Source: Brevibacterium oceani
GTDB lineage: Bacteria; Actinomycetota; Actinomycetes; Actinomycetales; Brevibacteriaceae
DNA length: 64,000 nucleotides
Direction: 5' to 3'
NCBI RefSeq assembly: GCF_013623835.1
Contig: NZ_JABKDE010000002.1
Location: 310,001 to 374,000, forward strand
Shown: one piece after another, positions 10,088 through 21,144 of the stretch
Numbering within the stretch: the stretch's first letter is position 1
Layout: each line of letters starts with the position of its first letter
The notes under the pieces: generated by a model
Databases searched by the model: none
The model's input: only the letters and a program-made list of their open reading frames with translations
What the model was told of the DNA's origin: nothing
Program-made: the position numbers and the translations under genes

Positions 10088-11071
10088 ATGGCACTGACCG
10101 CTCAGGTCAAGGACGAGTTGGCGCGGGTGACGATCACTCGCACCTCCGCCCGCAAGGCCGAGGTCTCGTCGATCTTCCGCTTCTCGTCGGCACTCCACCT
10201 CGTCAACGGCTCGATCGTGCTCGAGGCCGAACTCGACACGGCTCAGGCCGCCAAACGGCTGCGCGCAGAGATCAAGGACCTCTACGGCCAGCACGCCGAC
10301 ATCGTCGTCATCAACGCCGCCGGAATCCGCCGGTCGAACCGCTACCTGCTGCGGGTGACCCGCGACGGCGGTGCCCTGGCCCGCCAGACCGGCCTCGTCG
10401 ACAACCGCGGGCGTCCCGTGCGCGGCCTGCCCTCGGCCATCGTCAACGGCTCCGTCGCCGACGCCGAAGCCGCCTGGCGCGGGGCGTTCCTCGCCCACGG
10501 CTCCCTGACCGAACCCGGCCGATCCTCGGCGCTCGAGGTCACCTGCCCCGGCCCCGAGGCGGCCCTCGCCCTCGTCGGCGCGGCCCGCCGTCTGGGCCTG
10601 AGCGCGAAGGCCCGCGAGGTCCGCGGAGTCGATCGCGTCGTCATCCGTGACGGAGACGACATCGCCGCCCTGCTCACCCGGATGGGATCCCACAGCGCGG
10701 TTCTCGTGTGGGAGGAGCGGCGGATGCGCAGAGAGGTCCGCGCCACCGCGAATCGCCTCGCCAACTTCGACGATGCGAACCTGCGCCGTTCGGCCCGTGC
10801 CGCCGTCGCCGCCGGTGCCCGCGTCGAACGTGCCCTCGAAATCCTCGGTGACGAGGTCCCCGAGCACCTCCGCTACGCCGGGCAGCTGAGAGTCACCCAC
10901 AAACAGGCCTCCCTCGAAGAGCTCGGACAGCTCGCCGACCCGCCGATGACCAAGGACGCTGTGGCCGGTCGGATCCGACGGCTGCTGTCGACGGCGGACA
11001 AGCATGCAGAGGAACTGGGAATTCCCGGCACCGAAGCCAGTCTGACCCCCGAAATGCTCGAGGATCGCTAA
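10088..11071 (+). CDS. whiA: WhiA sporulation/cell-division transcription regulator
   Basis: WhiA is a DNA-binding protein with an N-terminal degenerate LAGLIDADG homing-endonuclease-like fold and a C-terminal helix-turn-helix domain. In Streptomyces it works with WhiB in sporulation; in non-sporulating relatives it affects division. The 327-residue protein begins [16 protein letters not shown], and the C-terminal DNA-binding end is [20 protein letters not shown]. The start is ATG 10088 with AGGAGG about six bases upstream. An upstream extension in the same frame overlaps yvcK and is not needed. Confidence 0.96.
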   Translation: MALTAQVKDELARVTITRTSARKAEVSSIFRFSSALHLVNGSIVLEAELDTAQAAKRLRAEIKDLYGQHADIVVINAAGIRRSNRYLLRVTRDGGALARQTGLVDNRGRPVRGLPSAIVNGSVADAEAAWRGAFLAHGSLTEPGRSSALEVTCPGPEAALALVGAARRLGLSAKAREVRGVDRVVIRDGDDIAALLTRMGSHSAVLVWEERRMRREVRATANRLANFDDANLRRSARAAVAAGARVERALEILGDEVPEHLRYAGQLRVTHKQASLEELGQLADPPMTKDAVAGRIRRLLSTADKHAEELGIPGTEASLTPEMLEDR

Positions 11072-11080
11072 GATCGAGGC

Positions 11081-12082
11081 ATGAGACGAATCGCCATCAA
11101 CGGCTTCGGCCGCATCGGTCGTGCCCTGCTCCGTCTGTCCCTGACCCCCGACACCGACTTCGAGGTCGTCGCCGTCAACGATCTCACCGACACCGCGACG
11201 CTCGCACACCTGCTCACCCATGACTCCGTGTGGCCGCGCTTCGACCACGAGGTCGAGGTCGCCGACGATTCGCTGACCATCGATGGTCGCCGCGTCGCTG
11301 TGCTCAGCCAGGCCGAACCCGCATCCATCGACTGGTCGGCACACGACGTCGAACTCGTCGTCGAATCCACCGGCCGCTTCACCCGACGCGACCAGGCCGA
11401 GGCCCACCTCGGCGGCACCGTGTCCACCGTCGTGCTCTCGGCCCCCGGCAAGGACGTCGACGCGACCTTCGTGATGGGCGTCAATGAAACCGACTACGAC
11501 CCCTCGGCTCACACCGTGGTCTCGAATGCCTCGTGCACGACGAACTGCATGGCGACCGTGGTCAAAGCCGTCGACGACGCGATCGGCGTCGAATCCGGTC
11601 TGCTCAACACCGTCCACGCATACACCGGCGACCAGATGCTCGTCGACGGACCCCACCGGGACCTCCGACGCGCCCGCGCCGCTGCCGTCAACATCGTCCC
11701 CACCACCACCGGTGCCGCACGCACCGTCGGCCGCGTCCTGCCCCACCTGGCCGGCAAGCTCGACGGACTCGCGATCCGGGTGCCCGTGCCCGCGGGGTCG
11801 ATCATCGACTTCACCTTCAACCCGAGCCGCAACGCCGACCGTGACGAGGTCAACGCGATCCTGCGTGCAGCCGCGGAGGACTCGCGCTATCTCGACTACT
11901 CCACCGATGAACTCGTCTCCACCGACATCGTCGGCACCACCGCCTCGGCGATCGTCGACTCCAAGCTGACGATGGCTCTGGGAGACCAGATCAAGGTCGT
12001 CGCCTGGTACGACAATGAGTGGGGTTACACGAACAGGCTCAAAGACATGGTCAGCTACATTCTCAGCGAAAGGGACTCATGA
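11081..12082 (+). CDS. gap: Glyceraldehyde-3-phosphate dehydrogenase, type I
   Basis: GAPDH converts glyceraldehyde 3-phosphate to 1,3-bisphosphoglycerate with NAD. The 333 residues start with the Rossmann dinucleotide-binding motif INGFGRIGRALLRL. The catalytic loop is NASCTTNCMATV with the active cysteine, followed by the histidine in NTVHAYTGDQ. The C-terminal pattern WYDNEWGYTNRL is diagnostic. It lies nine bases after whiA and overlaps pgk by four bases (ATGA), so gap, pgk and tpiA form a glycolytic operon. Confidence 0.97.
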   Translation: MRRIAINGFGRIGRALLRLSLTPDTDFEVVAVNDLTDTATLAHLLTHDSVWPRFDHEVEVADDSLTIDGRRVAVLSQAEPASIDWSAHDVELVVESTGRFTRRDQAEAHLGGTVSTVVLSAPGKDVDATFVMGVNETDYDPSAHTVVSNASCTTNCMATVVKAVDDAIGVESGLLNTVHAYTGDQMLVDGPHRDLRRARAAAVNIVPTTTGAARTVGRVLPHLAGKLDGLAIRVPVPAGSIIDFTFNPSRNADRDEVNAILRAAAEDSRYLDYSTDELVSTDIVGTTASAIVDSKLTMALGDQIKVVAWYDNEWGYTNRLKDMVSYILSERDS

Positions 12083-13299
12083 GGACATTCGACGATGCGG
12101 GCATCTTCGCCGGTCATACGGTACTCGTCCGCAGCGATCTCAACGTGCCGATGGACAACGGCACGATCACCGACCGCGGTCGCATCCTGGCATCGGCCGG
12201 GACGATCAGGGATCTCGCCGAGGCGGGAGCCAAGGTCATCGTGATGTCGCACCTGGGTCGCCCGAAGGGCACCCCGGACCCCCAGTACTCCCTCGCGCCG
12301 ATCGCGCCCGAACTCGCCACGGCGATCGGACGCGACGTCGCCTTCGCAGCTGACACGGTCGGCGAGGATGCCCAGTCCAAGGCCGCGGGACTCGAGAACG
12401 GTCAGGTGCTGCTGCTGGAGAACCTCCGCTTCAACCCCGGTGAGACGTCGAAGGACGAGTCCGAGCGCAGAGAATTCGCCGCACAGCTGGCGGTCCTCGC
12501 CGATGACTTCGTCTCCGACGGCTTCGGCGTCGTCCACCGCAAGCAGGCCTCCGTCTACGACATCGCCGCCTTGCTGCCGCACTACGCCGGTTCACTCGTG
12601 CGCGCCGAGGTCGAGGTCAGCGACCGACTCCTCAACGAACCGAAACCACCGTTCACCGTCGTCCTCGGCGGATCCAAGGTCTCGGACAAGCTCGGAGTCA
12701 TCGACAACCTCATCGATCGGGCCGACAACCTCCTCATCGGCGGGGGCATGGTCTTCACCTTCCTCGCCGCACTCGGCCACGACATCGGGTCGAGCCTCGT
12801 CGAGTCCGACCGCATCGACGATGTGAAAGGCTACCTCGACCGCGCCGATGCCGGGGGAGCGCGCATCGTGCTGCCCACCGACATCGTCATGGCGGCCTCG
12901 TTCTCCGCCGACGCCGAGCACTGGGTGCGCCCGGTGACCGCACTCGAGGACACCCCGGCCGGATCCGACGGACTCGGACTCGACATCGGGGAAGAAACGG
13001 CTCAGACCTATGCAGAGATCATCCGGTCATCTGCGACAGTGTTCTGGAACGGCCCCATGGGCGTCTTCGAATTCCCAGCATTCGCCGCCGGAACGAAGGC
13101 CGTCGCGCAGGCGCTGACGACCGATGCCGGCACCGAGGCGGCCCAGCGACTGACCGTCGTGGGAGGCGGCGACTCCGCGGCGGCTGTACGCAGCCTCGGC
13201 TTCGCCGACGACGACTTCGGCCACATCTCCACCGGCGGCGGAGCCAGCCTCGAATACCTCGAAGGCAAGACGCTGCCCGGACTCGAAACACTCGCGTGA
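12079..13299 (+). CDS. pgk: Phosphoglycerate kinase
   Basis: Pgk transfers phosphate from 1,3-bisphosphoglycerate to ADP. The 406-residue protein shows the N-terminal substrate loop [10 protein letters not shown] and the HLGRPKG motif. The inter-domain region contains [15 protein letters not shown] and the nucleotide-binding C-domain contains [13 protein letters not shown] and [14 protein letters not shown] start it at ATG 12079, whose ATGA overlaps the gap stop. A longer same-frame upstream extension would lie inside gap and is rejected. Confidence 0.97.
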   Translation: MRTFDDAGIFAGHTVLVRSDLNVPMDNGTITDRGRILASAGTIRDLAEAGAKVIVMSHLGRPKGTPDPQYSLAPIAPELATAIGRDVAFAADTVGEDAQSKAAGLENGQVLLLENLRFNPGETSKDESERREFAAQLAVLADDFVSDGFGVVHRKQASVYDIAALLPHYAGSLVRAEVEVSDRLLNEPKPPFTVVLGGSKVSDKLGVIDNLIDRADNLLIGGGMVFTFLAALGHDIGSSLVESDRIDDVKGYLDRADAGGARIVLPTDIVMAASFSADAEHWVRPVTALEDTPAGSDGLGLDIGEETAQTYAEIIRSSATVFWNGPMGVFEFPAFAAGTKAVAQALTTDAGTEAAQRLTVVGGGDSAAAVRSLGFADDDFGHISTGGGASLEYLEGKTLPGLETLA

Positions 13300-13313
13300 G
13301 GAAGAAGACGACA

Positions 13314-14099
<786 letters not shown>

Positions 14100-14154
14100 A
14101 CTGACAGACGCATCACTCGACGACACCCTCGACGAAACATAGGTTGAATCCGAC

Positions 14155-14400
14155 GTGGAAATCCTCAACATCATTCTCATCGCGCTGCTCGTGATCACGA
14201 GCATCTTCCTCACCCTGCTGATCCTCATGCACAAGGGCAAGGGCGGTGGCATGTCCGACATGTTCGGCGGCGGAATGTCGTCCTCGCTGGGTTCGTCGGG
14301 AGTCGCCGAGCGCAACCTCAACCGCTTCACCACACTCATGGCGATCGTGTGGGCCGCGTGCATCATCCTGCTGGGCGTCCTCACCCGCTTCAACTCCTGA
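14155..14400 (+). CDS. secG: Preprotein translocase subunit SecG
   Basis: SecG is the small third subunit of the SecYEG channel and assists protein export. The 81 residues have two transmembrane helices (an N-terminal LNIILIALLVITSIFLTLLI and a C-terminal TTLMAIVWAACIILLGVL). They are separated by the typical glycine- and serine-rich loop HKGKGGGMSDMFGGG. The start is GTG 14155. Its position behind tpiA is common in actinobacteria. A strong terminator follows. Confidence 0.93.
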   Translation: MEILNIILIALLVITSIFLTLLILMHKGKGGGMSDMFGGGMSSSLGSSGVAERNLNRFTTLMAIVWAACIILLGVLTRFNS

Positions 14401-14439
14401 GGACCGCGCCGGCCCGGCCGCACCAGCGGCGGGCCCGGT

Positions 14440-14488
14440 CACGCTGAGAGGGACCCCGACCGATATGGTCGGGGTCCCTCTCAGTGTG
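14440..14488. terminator. Terminator between secG and pgi (bidirectional)
   Basis: The arms 14440-14461 and 14467-14488 form a 22-bp stem with a five-base loop and one G-T mismatch site. The site lies between the converging secG and pgi genes and can end both transcripts. Confidence 0.85.
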
Positions 14489-14515
14489 TGCACCGCCGGG
14501 GGTACGTGAGGTGGG

Positions 14516-16144
14516 TCAGTCGACGCCGAAGTGGTGTCGGGGGCTGATGCGCCCGATCGCCTCGGCGAGCTGCTCGAGTCCGCGTGTGCGGTCGCGCAGA
14601 TGCAGGCGCAGCACCGGACGTCCCTTGTCACCGAGCGCCGCCGCATCTCCGGCCGCCTGGGCCCGCTGCAGCTGAGCGAACCCGTAGCCGAGGCCGGGCA
14701 CCAGCAGGTCGGTGCGAGCGTCGCCGGTGATCTGGAGGAAGACGCCGTTGGGGTGGCCGCCCTTGTGATACTGCCCTGTCGAATGCAGGTAGCGCGGCCC
14801 GAAGCCGAAGGTCGTCTGGACACCGGCATGCGTGGAGACCAGGGGCCGCAAGGCGGCCGCCTCGGCATCGGCGAGGCGGTCGAGGTACGCCTGAATTGCG
14901 ACATAGCCGTACTCGTCGACCTCGGCGAACAGCTCCTGCAGTGCCCCGACGAGATCCGTGGCCTCGCCGACGACCGCGACGACGTCGATCTCTCCCTCGC
15001 GGAACGCGGGTTCGGTCGACTGCCCCGAATCGGGCTGGTCGAGCAGGTGCCTGGCCTGGACCTTCGCAGCCTCGACATCCGGCTGATCGAAGGGATTGAC
15101 GCCGATGCTGTAGCCGGCGATCGCGGTGGCATATTCCCAGAACAGGAACAGCTCACCGAGGCTGCCGTCGACCACGGCCTCGAAGCCGGAGGGGGCACCG
15201 AGCTCGGGTGCCTCGGAGGCTCCGAGCAGGCACAGCAGGGCATCGGCGCGGGCATCGCTGAAGCCGATGTCATCGGTCGAGTCCACGACGACGGGCAGGA
15301 TTCCCTGACCGTCCTTGCCCAGCGACTCGGCGACGAGCTGTTCGACCCAGGCCGCGAGCCCGCCGAGCGCTGGTTCGGTCTCCGCGAGGACGAGCTTCTC
15401 GGTGGAGCGGGCATGGCCGATGCTCAGCCATGTTCCGAAGCGCAGAGCCGGATTGTCCGCCTCATCGGCGGACAGACGATCGGAGGCGGCGGCCGCCTCG
15501 GCGACGATGGCGCGGACATCGGCACCCGCGAGTCCGGCAGGCACGAGTCCGAACGCGGAAAGGGCGCTGAAGCGTCCCCCGACGGTGGCGTCGGCACGGA
15601 ACGTCGCGAGGAAGCCCTCGTCGGCGGCCAGCCGGTCGAGTGGGGTGCCGGGATCGGTGATCGCGATCATCCGGGACGCGGGATCGATTCCGCGGGTTTC
15701 GAAGGCCGCGGTGAAGCTGCGCCTGACCGCATCGGTCTCCACCGTGGTCCCGGACTTCGAAGCGATGACGAGGACGGTGTGTTCGAGGTCGGTGCCGACC
15801 GCCTCGGCGACCTGATTCGGGTCCGTCGAATCGACGACCTCGAGGCGCACGCCCGCCGCGGCGGCCATCACCTCGGGCGCCAGTGACGAACCGCCCATTC
15901 CGGCGAGGCTGATCGTGCGCAGCCCCTGTTCGCTCAGCTCGGACCGCAGCGATTCGATCCTGGTCAGCAGCTCCTCCGAGTGCTCCGCCAGATCGACCCA
16001 TCCCATACGCTCTGACGCATCCGTCGCACCGGCGAAGAGCTCGGCATCCTGGTTGCGCAGGCGGGAGGCCACCCGGGCGTCGATGAGGCGCGCGGCCTCG
16101 GCGTCGAACTCTGCGGCGACGGGAACATCGAGGTCGAGTCTCAT
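14516..16144 (-). CDS. pgi: Glucose-6-phosphate isomerase
   Basis: Pgi interconverts glucose 6-phosphate and fructose 6-phosphate. The 542-residue protein begins MRLDLDVPVAAEF. It carries the SIS-fold sugar-phosphate motif ASKSGTTVETDAVRR, the segment SLAGMGGSSLAPEV, and the C-terminal GPRYLHSTGQYHKGG. This is the shorter actinobacterial type rather than the E. coli type. The ATG at 16144 overlaps the tal stop by four bases. A longer frame upstream lies inside tal and is not used. Third gene of the tkt-tal-pgi operon. Confidence 0.93.
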   Translation of the reverse strand: MRLDLDVPVAAEFDAEAARLIDARVASRLRNQDAELFAGATDASERMGWVDLAEHSEELLTRIESLRSELSEQGLRTISLAGMGGSSLAPEVMAAAAGVRLEVVDSTDPNQVAEAVGTDLEHTVLVIASKSGTTVETDAVRRSFTAAFETRGIDPASRMIAITDPGTPLDRLAADEGFLATFRADATVGGRFSALSAFGLVPAGLAGADVRAIVAEAAAASDRLSADEADNPALRFGTWLSIGHARSTEKLVLAETEPALGGLAAWVEQLVAESLGKDGQGILPVVVDSTDDIGFSDARADALLCLLGASEAPELGAPSGFEAVVDGSLGELFLFWEYATAIAGYSIGVNPFDQPDVEAAKVQARHLLDQPDSGQSTEPAFREGEIDVVAVVGEATDLVGALQELFAEVDEYGYVAIQAYLDRLADAEAAALRPLVSTHAGVQTTFGFGPRYLHSTGQYHKGGHPNGVFLQITGDARTDLLVPGLGYGFAQLQRAQAAGDAAALGDKGRPVLRLHLRDRTRGLEQLAEAIGRISPRHHFGVD

Positions 16145-17244
16145 GATCGATCCAGCGCCGTCCGGACTGTGTCCTGGAGTTCGCTCCAGCTGACGTCGAA
16201 TTTCTGCAGTCCCTGCTCTTCGAGCACGGTCATCACCTCCGCATAGTCGATGCCGAGGCGGGCCAGCGAGTCGAAGACCTCGTCGGCGGCCCGGTAGTCC
16301 TCGGCAGTGATCTGTCCAGAGACCTCGCCGTGATCGGCGAAGGCCTCGAGGGTCGGTTCGGGCATGGTGTTCACGGTGTCGGGGGAGACGAGCCCGGTGA
16401 CGTACATCGTGTCTGGGTAGTCGGGATTCTTCACTCCCGTCGACGCCCACAGCAGACGCTGCGGCTTGGCGCCGGCGAGTTCGAGGACCCTGAATCGCTC
16501 CGAGGTGAACAGCTGCGAGTGGATCTCGTGCGCGAGCACGCAGTTCGCGATTCCGGCGCGGCCCTTGAGATCGGCCGCGGCGGGGGAGTCGAGGGCGTCG
16601 AGTCGGGCGTCGACCTCGGAGTCCACCCGGGAGACGAACACCGAGGCGACCGACCGGATCGTCGACAGGTCGTGACCGGCAGCGCGCGCCTTCTCCAGGC
16701 CCTGGACGAAGGCTTCGACGACGTGCCGGTACCGAGTCAGCGAGAACACGAGGGTGACGTTGACGCTGATGCCCGCGGCGATGGTGTCGGAGATCGCGCG
16801 CAGCCCCGCCTCGGTGGCCGGGATCTTGATCATCGCGTTCGGTTCGCCGACACTCTGCCACAGCGCCTTCGCAGACTCCACAGTGCCCTCGGCATCATGG
16901 GCCAGCGGTGGTGCGACCTCGATCGAGACGCGACCGTCGTCACCGTCGGTGTCGTCGTAGACGGGGCGCAGCAGCCGTGCCGCCTCGGCCACGTCGGCGG
17001 TGGTCAGGGCTTCGATGGCCGCATCGACGTCTGCCCCCTGCCGGCCGAGCTCGGCGATCGCCGAATCGTAGTCGTTGCCGGCCGAGATCGCGGCAGCGAA
17101 GATCGTCGGGTTCGTCGTCACTCCCGTGACCGCAGAGTGATCGATGAGTCGGGAGAGGTCCCCGGACTCGAGCCGGGTGCGGGAGAGGTCGTCGAGCCAG
17201 ATGGAGACGCCGGCCCGGCTGAGCTGGTCGAGACGTTCGCTCAT
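16141..17244 (-). CDS. tal: Transaldolase
   Basis: Transaldolase moves a dihydroxyacetone unit between sugar phosphates in the non-oxidative pentose phosphate pathway. The 367-residue protein begins MSERLDQLSRAGVSIWLDDL. It has the TGVTTNPTIF motif with the catalytic Asp region nearby, and the Schiff-base lysine in NAMIKIPATEAGL. Residues WASTGVKNP and the C-terminal TAEDYRAADEVFDSL are typical of the actinobacterial form. Start at 17244 overlaps the tkt stop (ATGA) and its own stop overlaps the pgi start, so translation of all three is coupled. Confidence 0.96.
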   Translation of the reverse strand: MSERLDQLSRAGVSIWLDDLSRTRLESGDLSRLIDHSAVTGVTTNPTIFAAAISAGNDYDSAIAELGRQGADVDAAIEALTTADVAEAARLLRPVYDDTDGDDGRVSIEVAPPLAHDAEGTVESAKALWQSVGEPNAMIKIPATEAGLRAISDTIAAGISVNVTLVFSLTRYRHVVEAFVQGLEKARAAGHDLSTIRSVASVFVSRVDSEVDARLDALDSPAAADLKGRAGIANCVLAHEIHSQLFTSERFRVLELAGAKPQRLLWASTGVKNPDYPDTMYVTGLVSPDTVNTMPEPTLEAFADHGEVSGQITAEDYRAADEVFDSLARLGIDYAEVMTVLEEQGLQKFDVSWSELQDTVRTALDRS

Positions 17245-19322
17245 GCCTGTCCCTCCGCCGCTGCGATCGATTCCCGTGCTGCGTCGACGACGGCGGCCGG
17301 GGTGATGCCGAACTTCTCGTAGAGGGTGGCGTAGTCGGCCGAGGCGCCGAAGTGCTCGATCGACACGGCGCGTCCGGCGTCGCCCAGGTACTTGTGCCAG
17401 CTCATCGACGAGGCGGCCTCGATGCTCACGCGTGCCCTGAGGTCGCGCGGCAGCACCGTGTTCCGGTACTCCTCGGGCTGAGCGTCGAACCATTCCTGGC
17501 ACGGCATCGAGATCACGCGTGCCGCGGTGCCTGCGTCCGCAAGCGCCTGCGCCGCCTCGAGGGCGATGGCGACCTCGGAGCCGCTGGCGATGATTGCGAC
17601 CTGCGGTTCGTCACCGGTGTCGGTGAGCACGTAGCCGCCGCGTGCCGCCTCGGAGGCGGGAGCGTACTTCTCACGGTCGAGGACCGGCACGGCCTGTCGG
17701 GTGAGGACGAGGCCGGAGGGCCCATCGGTGCGATCGAGGATCTTCCTCCAGGCGACCGCCGTCTCATTGGCGTCGGCGGGGCGGACGACGTCGAGCCCGG
17801 GGATCGCACGCAGGGCGGAGAGGTGCTCGATCGGCTGGTGGGTCGGACCGTCCTCGCCGAGGCCGATGGAGTCGTGGGTCCAGACGAACAGGTTGGGCAG
17901 CTGCTGCAGAGCGGCCAGGCGCACTGCGGGGCGCTGGTAGTCGCTGAAGACGAGGAACGTGCCGTTGTACGGGCGCGTGCCGCCGTGCAGGGCGATGCCG
18001 TTGCCGATGAGGCCGGCGGAGAATTCGCGGACTCCGAAGTGGATGTTGCGACCGTATTCGTTTCCGGCGAACGCCCCGGTCGAACGATGCGACGGGAGGA
18101 AGCTCGGCTCAGCCTTGATCAGCGTGTTGTTCGATCCTGCGAGGTCGGCCGAACCGCCCCACAGCTCCGGCATCGGCTCGGCGATCGCGTTGAGGACCTG
18201 GCCGGAGGCGGCACGCGTGGCGACACCCTTCTCACTCGGTTCGAAGACCGGGAAGGCCGCGTCGAGTCCGTCGGGCAGTTCGCGCTTTGACAGGCGGTCG
18301 AAGCGTGCGGCATTGTCCGGGTTCGCGGACCGCCACGCTGCGAAGGCCTCGTTCCATTCCTGGTGGGCGGCGCGACCGCGGTCGAGGGCCCGGCGGGTGT
18401 GGGCGAGGACCTCATCGTCGACGACGAAGGTCGCTTCGGGGTCGAAGCCGAGGACCTCCTTCGTCGCGCGGATCTCGTCCTCGCCGAGCGCCGAACCGTG
18501 CGAACCGCCCGTGTTCTGAGCGTTCGGGGCCGGCCACGCGATGATCGTGGACAGGCGGATGAATGACGGGCGCGAATCGGCTCGTGCGGCCTCGACGGCG
18601 GCGTGGAAGGCCTCGATGTCCTCGTGGTAGTCGTCCCCGGCGGTGAAGTCCACGTGCTGGACGTGCCAGCCGTAAGCGGCGTAGCGCGCGGCGGTGTCCT
18701 CGCCGAAGGCGATGGCGGTGTCGTCCTCGATGGAGATGCGGTTGTCGTCCCAGATCACCAGCAGATTCGACAGCTCCTGTGTTCCGGCCAGGGACGAGGC
18801 CTCACCGGACACGCCCTCCTCGAGGTCGCCGTCGGAGGCGAGGACGACGATCGAATGGTCGAACGGAGAGGTCCCGGGCGCGGCGTCGGGGTCGAAGAGT
18901 CCGCGTTCGCGGCGCGAGGCCATGGCCATTCCCACCGCCGAGGCGAGGCCGGAGCCCAGCGGGCCCGTGGTGATCTCGACGCCGGCGGTGTGACCGACCT
19001 CAGGGTGGCCGGGGGTCAGTGATCCCCAGGTGCGCAGGGCCTTGAGATCGTCGAGCTCGAGGCCGAAGCCGGCGAGGTAGAGCTGAACGTACTGAGTGAG
19101 CGAGCTGTGACCGCAGGAGAGGACGAAACGATCACGGCCGACCCATGTCGGGTCGGCCGGGTCGTGATTGAGTCCGTGCTGGTAGAGGTAGTGCGCGATG
19201 GGCGCCAGGCTCATCGCGGTGCCCGGGTGTCCGTTTCCGGTCCGCTGGACCGCATCGGCGGCGAGGAGGCGGGCGGTGTCGACAGCGCGGTTGTCGAGTT
19301 CAGTCCAGGACAGTGATGTCAT
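17241..19322 (-). CDS. tkt: Transketolase
   Basis: Transketolase uses thiamine diphosphate to move two-carbon units in the pentose phosphate pathway. The protein of about 693 residues starts with TELDNRAVDTARLLAADAVQ. It has the thiamine diphosphate motif GDGDLEEGVSGE ending in DDN, and the central pyrimidine domain contains THDSIGLGEDGPTHQPIEH. The C-terminal region contains ASGSEVAIALEAA. ATG 19322 gives an N-terminus like other transketolases and has GAAGGA upstream. GTG 19361, 13 codons earlier, is an alternative that would need a leaderless message. First gene of the operon with tal and pgi. Confidence 0.96.
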   Translation of the reverse strand: MTSLSWTELDNRAVDTARLLAADAVQRTGNGHPGTAMSLAPIAHYLYQHGLNHDPADPTWVGRDRFVLSCGHSSLTQYVQLYLAGFGLELDDLKALRTWGSLTPGHPEVGHTAGVEITTGPLGSGLASAVGMAMASRRERGLFDPDAAPGTSPFDHSIVVLASDGDLEEGVSGEASSLAGTQELSNLLVIWDDNRISIEDDTAIAFGEDTAARYAAYGWHVQHVDFTAGDDYHEDIEAFHAAVEAARADSRPSFIRLSTIIAWPAPNAQNTGGSHGSALGEDEIRATKEVLGFDPEATFVVDDEVLAHTRRALDRGRAAHQEWNEAFAAWRSANPDNAARFDRLSKRELPDGLDAAFPVFEPSEKGVATRAASGQVLNAIAEPMPELWGGSADLAGSNNTLIKAEPSFLPSHRSTGAFAGNEYGRNIHFGVREFSAGLIGNGIALHGGTRPYNGTFLVFSDYQRPAVRLAALQQLPNLFVWTHDSIGLGEDGPTHQPIEHLSALRAIPGLDVVRPADANETAVAWRKILDRTDGPSGLVLTRQAVPVLDREKYAPASEAARGGYVLTDTGDEPQVAIIASGSEVAIALEAAQALADAGTAARVISMPCQEWFDAQPEEYRNTVLPRDLRARVSIEAASSMSWHKYLGDAGRAVSIEHFGASADYATLYEKFGITPAAVVDAARESIAAAEGQA

Positions 19323-19539
19323 GTCGTCGAGCGATCCTTCGTTCGTCTGAAGAGCGTGCACTCAAACTCTACCGCGCCGGATGCCCGACGTGCTGAGCGT
19401 CCTCATCGGGCGGTCGGCGACGGAGCGAGACATTCCGGCTACCGGCGGGTAGAGTGTGGTTTCGCACACACCGCGTGACTCCGCCCTCGGAGTCCGCGAG
19501 GAGCCGACGACGAACAGTTCGAATGCGAAAGGGGACACG

Positions 19540-20061
19540 GTGGTCCGAGGAGCGAAGCCGAGTCGTGACGCCGTCGCAGTCGCACGTGAACGCTCGAAGC
19601 TCGCTTCGGTCCGCCGCCCGGACTTCGCCGAGGTGGCCGCACAGACCCTGGGTGCGCGCCGTTTCGTCTCCCGGGTCGGTGTGAGCATTCCGGTGCTGCT
19701 CATCCTCGCCACGATCGCCGTGTCCTCGACACTCGGGCAGCCGCTGCGCGGGGGCCTCGACCTCGGCGCCCTGATCCTCTGGGCGCTGATCACGCTGCTC
19801 CTGCTCATCCCGTTCATCGCCGCGCTCGTGGTCATGCTCACCGCCCGCCGCGGCGGGCTCGTCTCGTCCACCGCGCTCGTCTACTCCGTGCTGTGCGGGG
19901 TCGTGGGCATCGGCGTCGACACCGCGGTCCTCGGCAGCGACGTCTCGACCGCCTCGGTGAGTCTCGTCTCAGCGCTCATCGTCCAAGTTCTCCTGCTGGC
20001 GCCCGTCTGTGCGGCGGTGGCCTTCGTCATCAGCATCGCTCGCGATTCCGCGCGTCGGTGA
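19540..20061 (+). CDS. Putative four-helix membrane protein of unknown function
   Basis: I do not recognise a family. The 173-residue protein has a basic N-terminal third (RERSKLASVRRPDF) followed by about four hydrophobic segments: VGVSIPVLLILATIAVSS, ALILWALITLLLLIPFIAAL, ALVYSVLCGVVGIGV, and a last one ending in AAVAFVISIA. It is therefore probably an integral membrane protein. GTG 19540 has AAAGGGG about six bases upstream and is preferred over a GTG at 19456 in the same frame. The gene is divergent from tkt and lies upstream of ctaB, which has its own promoter-like TAGAAT. Confidence 0.6.
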   Translation: MVRGAKPSRDAVAVARERSKLASVRRPDFAEVAAQTLGARRFVSRVGVSIPVLLILATIAVSSTLGQPLRGGLDLGALILWALITLLLLIPFIAALVVMLTARRGGLVSSTALVYSVLCGVVGIGVDTAVLGSDVSTASVSLVSALIVQVLLLAPVCAAVAFVISIARDSARR

Positions 20062-20157
20062 GGGAGTCTCACAGGCCTGCCTCTGTACCTGAAAGAGGGC
20101 CGGGGACAGGGTGGGCACCGACTGGCAAAATATTCGACGAGAGGTAGAATCGAGGGC

Positions 20158-21144
20158 GTGAGCAAACTTCGTCAGAACCGTGAAGCGCAGAGTGAACGAC
20201 CTCTGCAGAGGTCCATCGACGAGCAGAACCTCTCCACCCGACCCCGGTCGATCATCAGTGCCTACATCGCCCTGACGAAACCGCGCGTCATCGAGCTGCT
20301 GCTGGTCACCACCGCCCCGGTGATGTTCCTGGCCGCTCACGGCATGCCGAACCTCTGGCTCGTCATCAATACGCTCATCGGCGGTGCCGCCGCTGCGGCG
20401 TCGGCATCGGTGTTCAACTGCTATGTCGACCGCGACATCGACGCGAAGATGGAGCGGACGAAGGACCGCCCGTTGGTGACCGGCGAGATCAGCCCGCGCG
20501 CGGCTCTGATCTTCGCGACGGCGCTCGGCCTCGGGTCGATCTTCTGGCTCGGCGGCTTCACGAACTGGGTGGCCGCCGGCCTGACGGCCTCGGCGATCCT
20601 CCTCTACGCCGTCTTCTACACGCTCATTCTCAAACGCCGCACCTCGCAGAACATCGTGTGGGGCGGAGCGGCCGGCTGCATGCCCGTGCTGATCGGCTGG
20701 TCGGCAGTGACCGGAGGGGTGTCCTGGGAGCCCGTGCTGCTCTTCCTCGTCGTCTTCTTCTGGACGCCGCCGCACTACTGGCCGCTGGCGATCAAGTACA
20801 AAGCCGACTACGACGCCGCGGATGTTCCGATGCTGCCGTCGAAGGTGCCGCCGACCTCCGTCGGCCGCCAGATGATCCTCTACACGTGGGCGATGATCGC
20901 CTGCTCGCTCGCGCTCATCGCCGTGGCACCGATGGGCCCGGTCTACACGATCGTCGCAGTCGGCGCGGGCGCCTGGTTCCTGTGGTCGTGCTACTCGCTG
21001 GTCTCGCGGGCCAAGAAGGGCAAGGAGGGAACCTCGCTCAAGGCGATGAAGGTCTTCCACGGCTCGATCACCTACCTCTCGCTGCTCTTCCTCGCCGTGG
21101 CCATCGACCCCTTCGTCGACACCCTCATCCCCGGTCTCTGGTGA
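20158..21144 (+). CDS. ctaB: Protoheme IX farnesyltransferase (heme O synthase)
   Basis: CtaB adds a farnesyl group to heme B, making heme O for terminal oxidases. The 328-residue UbiA-family membrane protein has the first aspartate-rich motif in NCYVDRDIDAKMERTKDRPL and the second around YKADYDAADVPMLP. Roughly nine hydrophobic helices surround these. The N-terminal segment IALTKPRVIELLLVTT is diagnostic. A TAGAAT box at 20145-20150 lies about eight bases before GTG 20158, so the message may be leaderless. ctaA lies nearby on the opposite strand. Confidence 0.95.
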   Translation: MSKLRQNREAQSERPLQRSIDEQNLSTRPRSIISAYIALTKPRVIELLLVTTAPVMFLAAHGMPNLWLVINTLIGGAAAAASASVFNCYVDRDIDAKMERTKDRPLVTGEISPRAALIFATALGLGSIFWLGGFTNWVAAGLTASAILLYAVFYTLILKRRTSQNIVWGGAAGCMPVLIGWSAVTGGVSWEPVLLFLVVFFWTPPHYWPLAIKYKADYDAADVPMLPSKVPPTSVGRQMILYTWAMIACSLALIAVAPMGPVYTIVAVGAGAWFLWSCYSLVSRAKKGKEGTSLKAMKVFHGSITYLSLLFLAVAIDPFVDTLIPGLW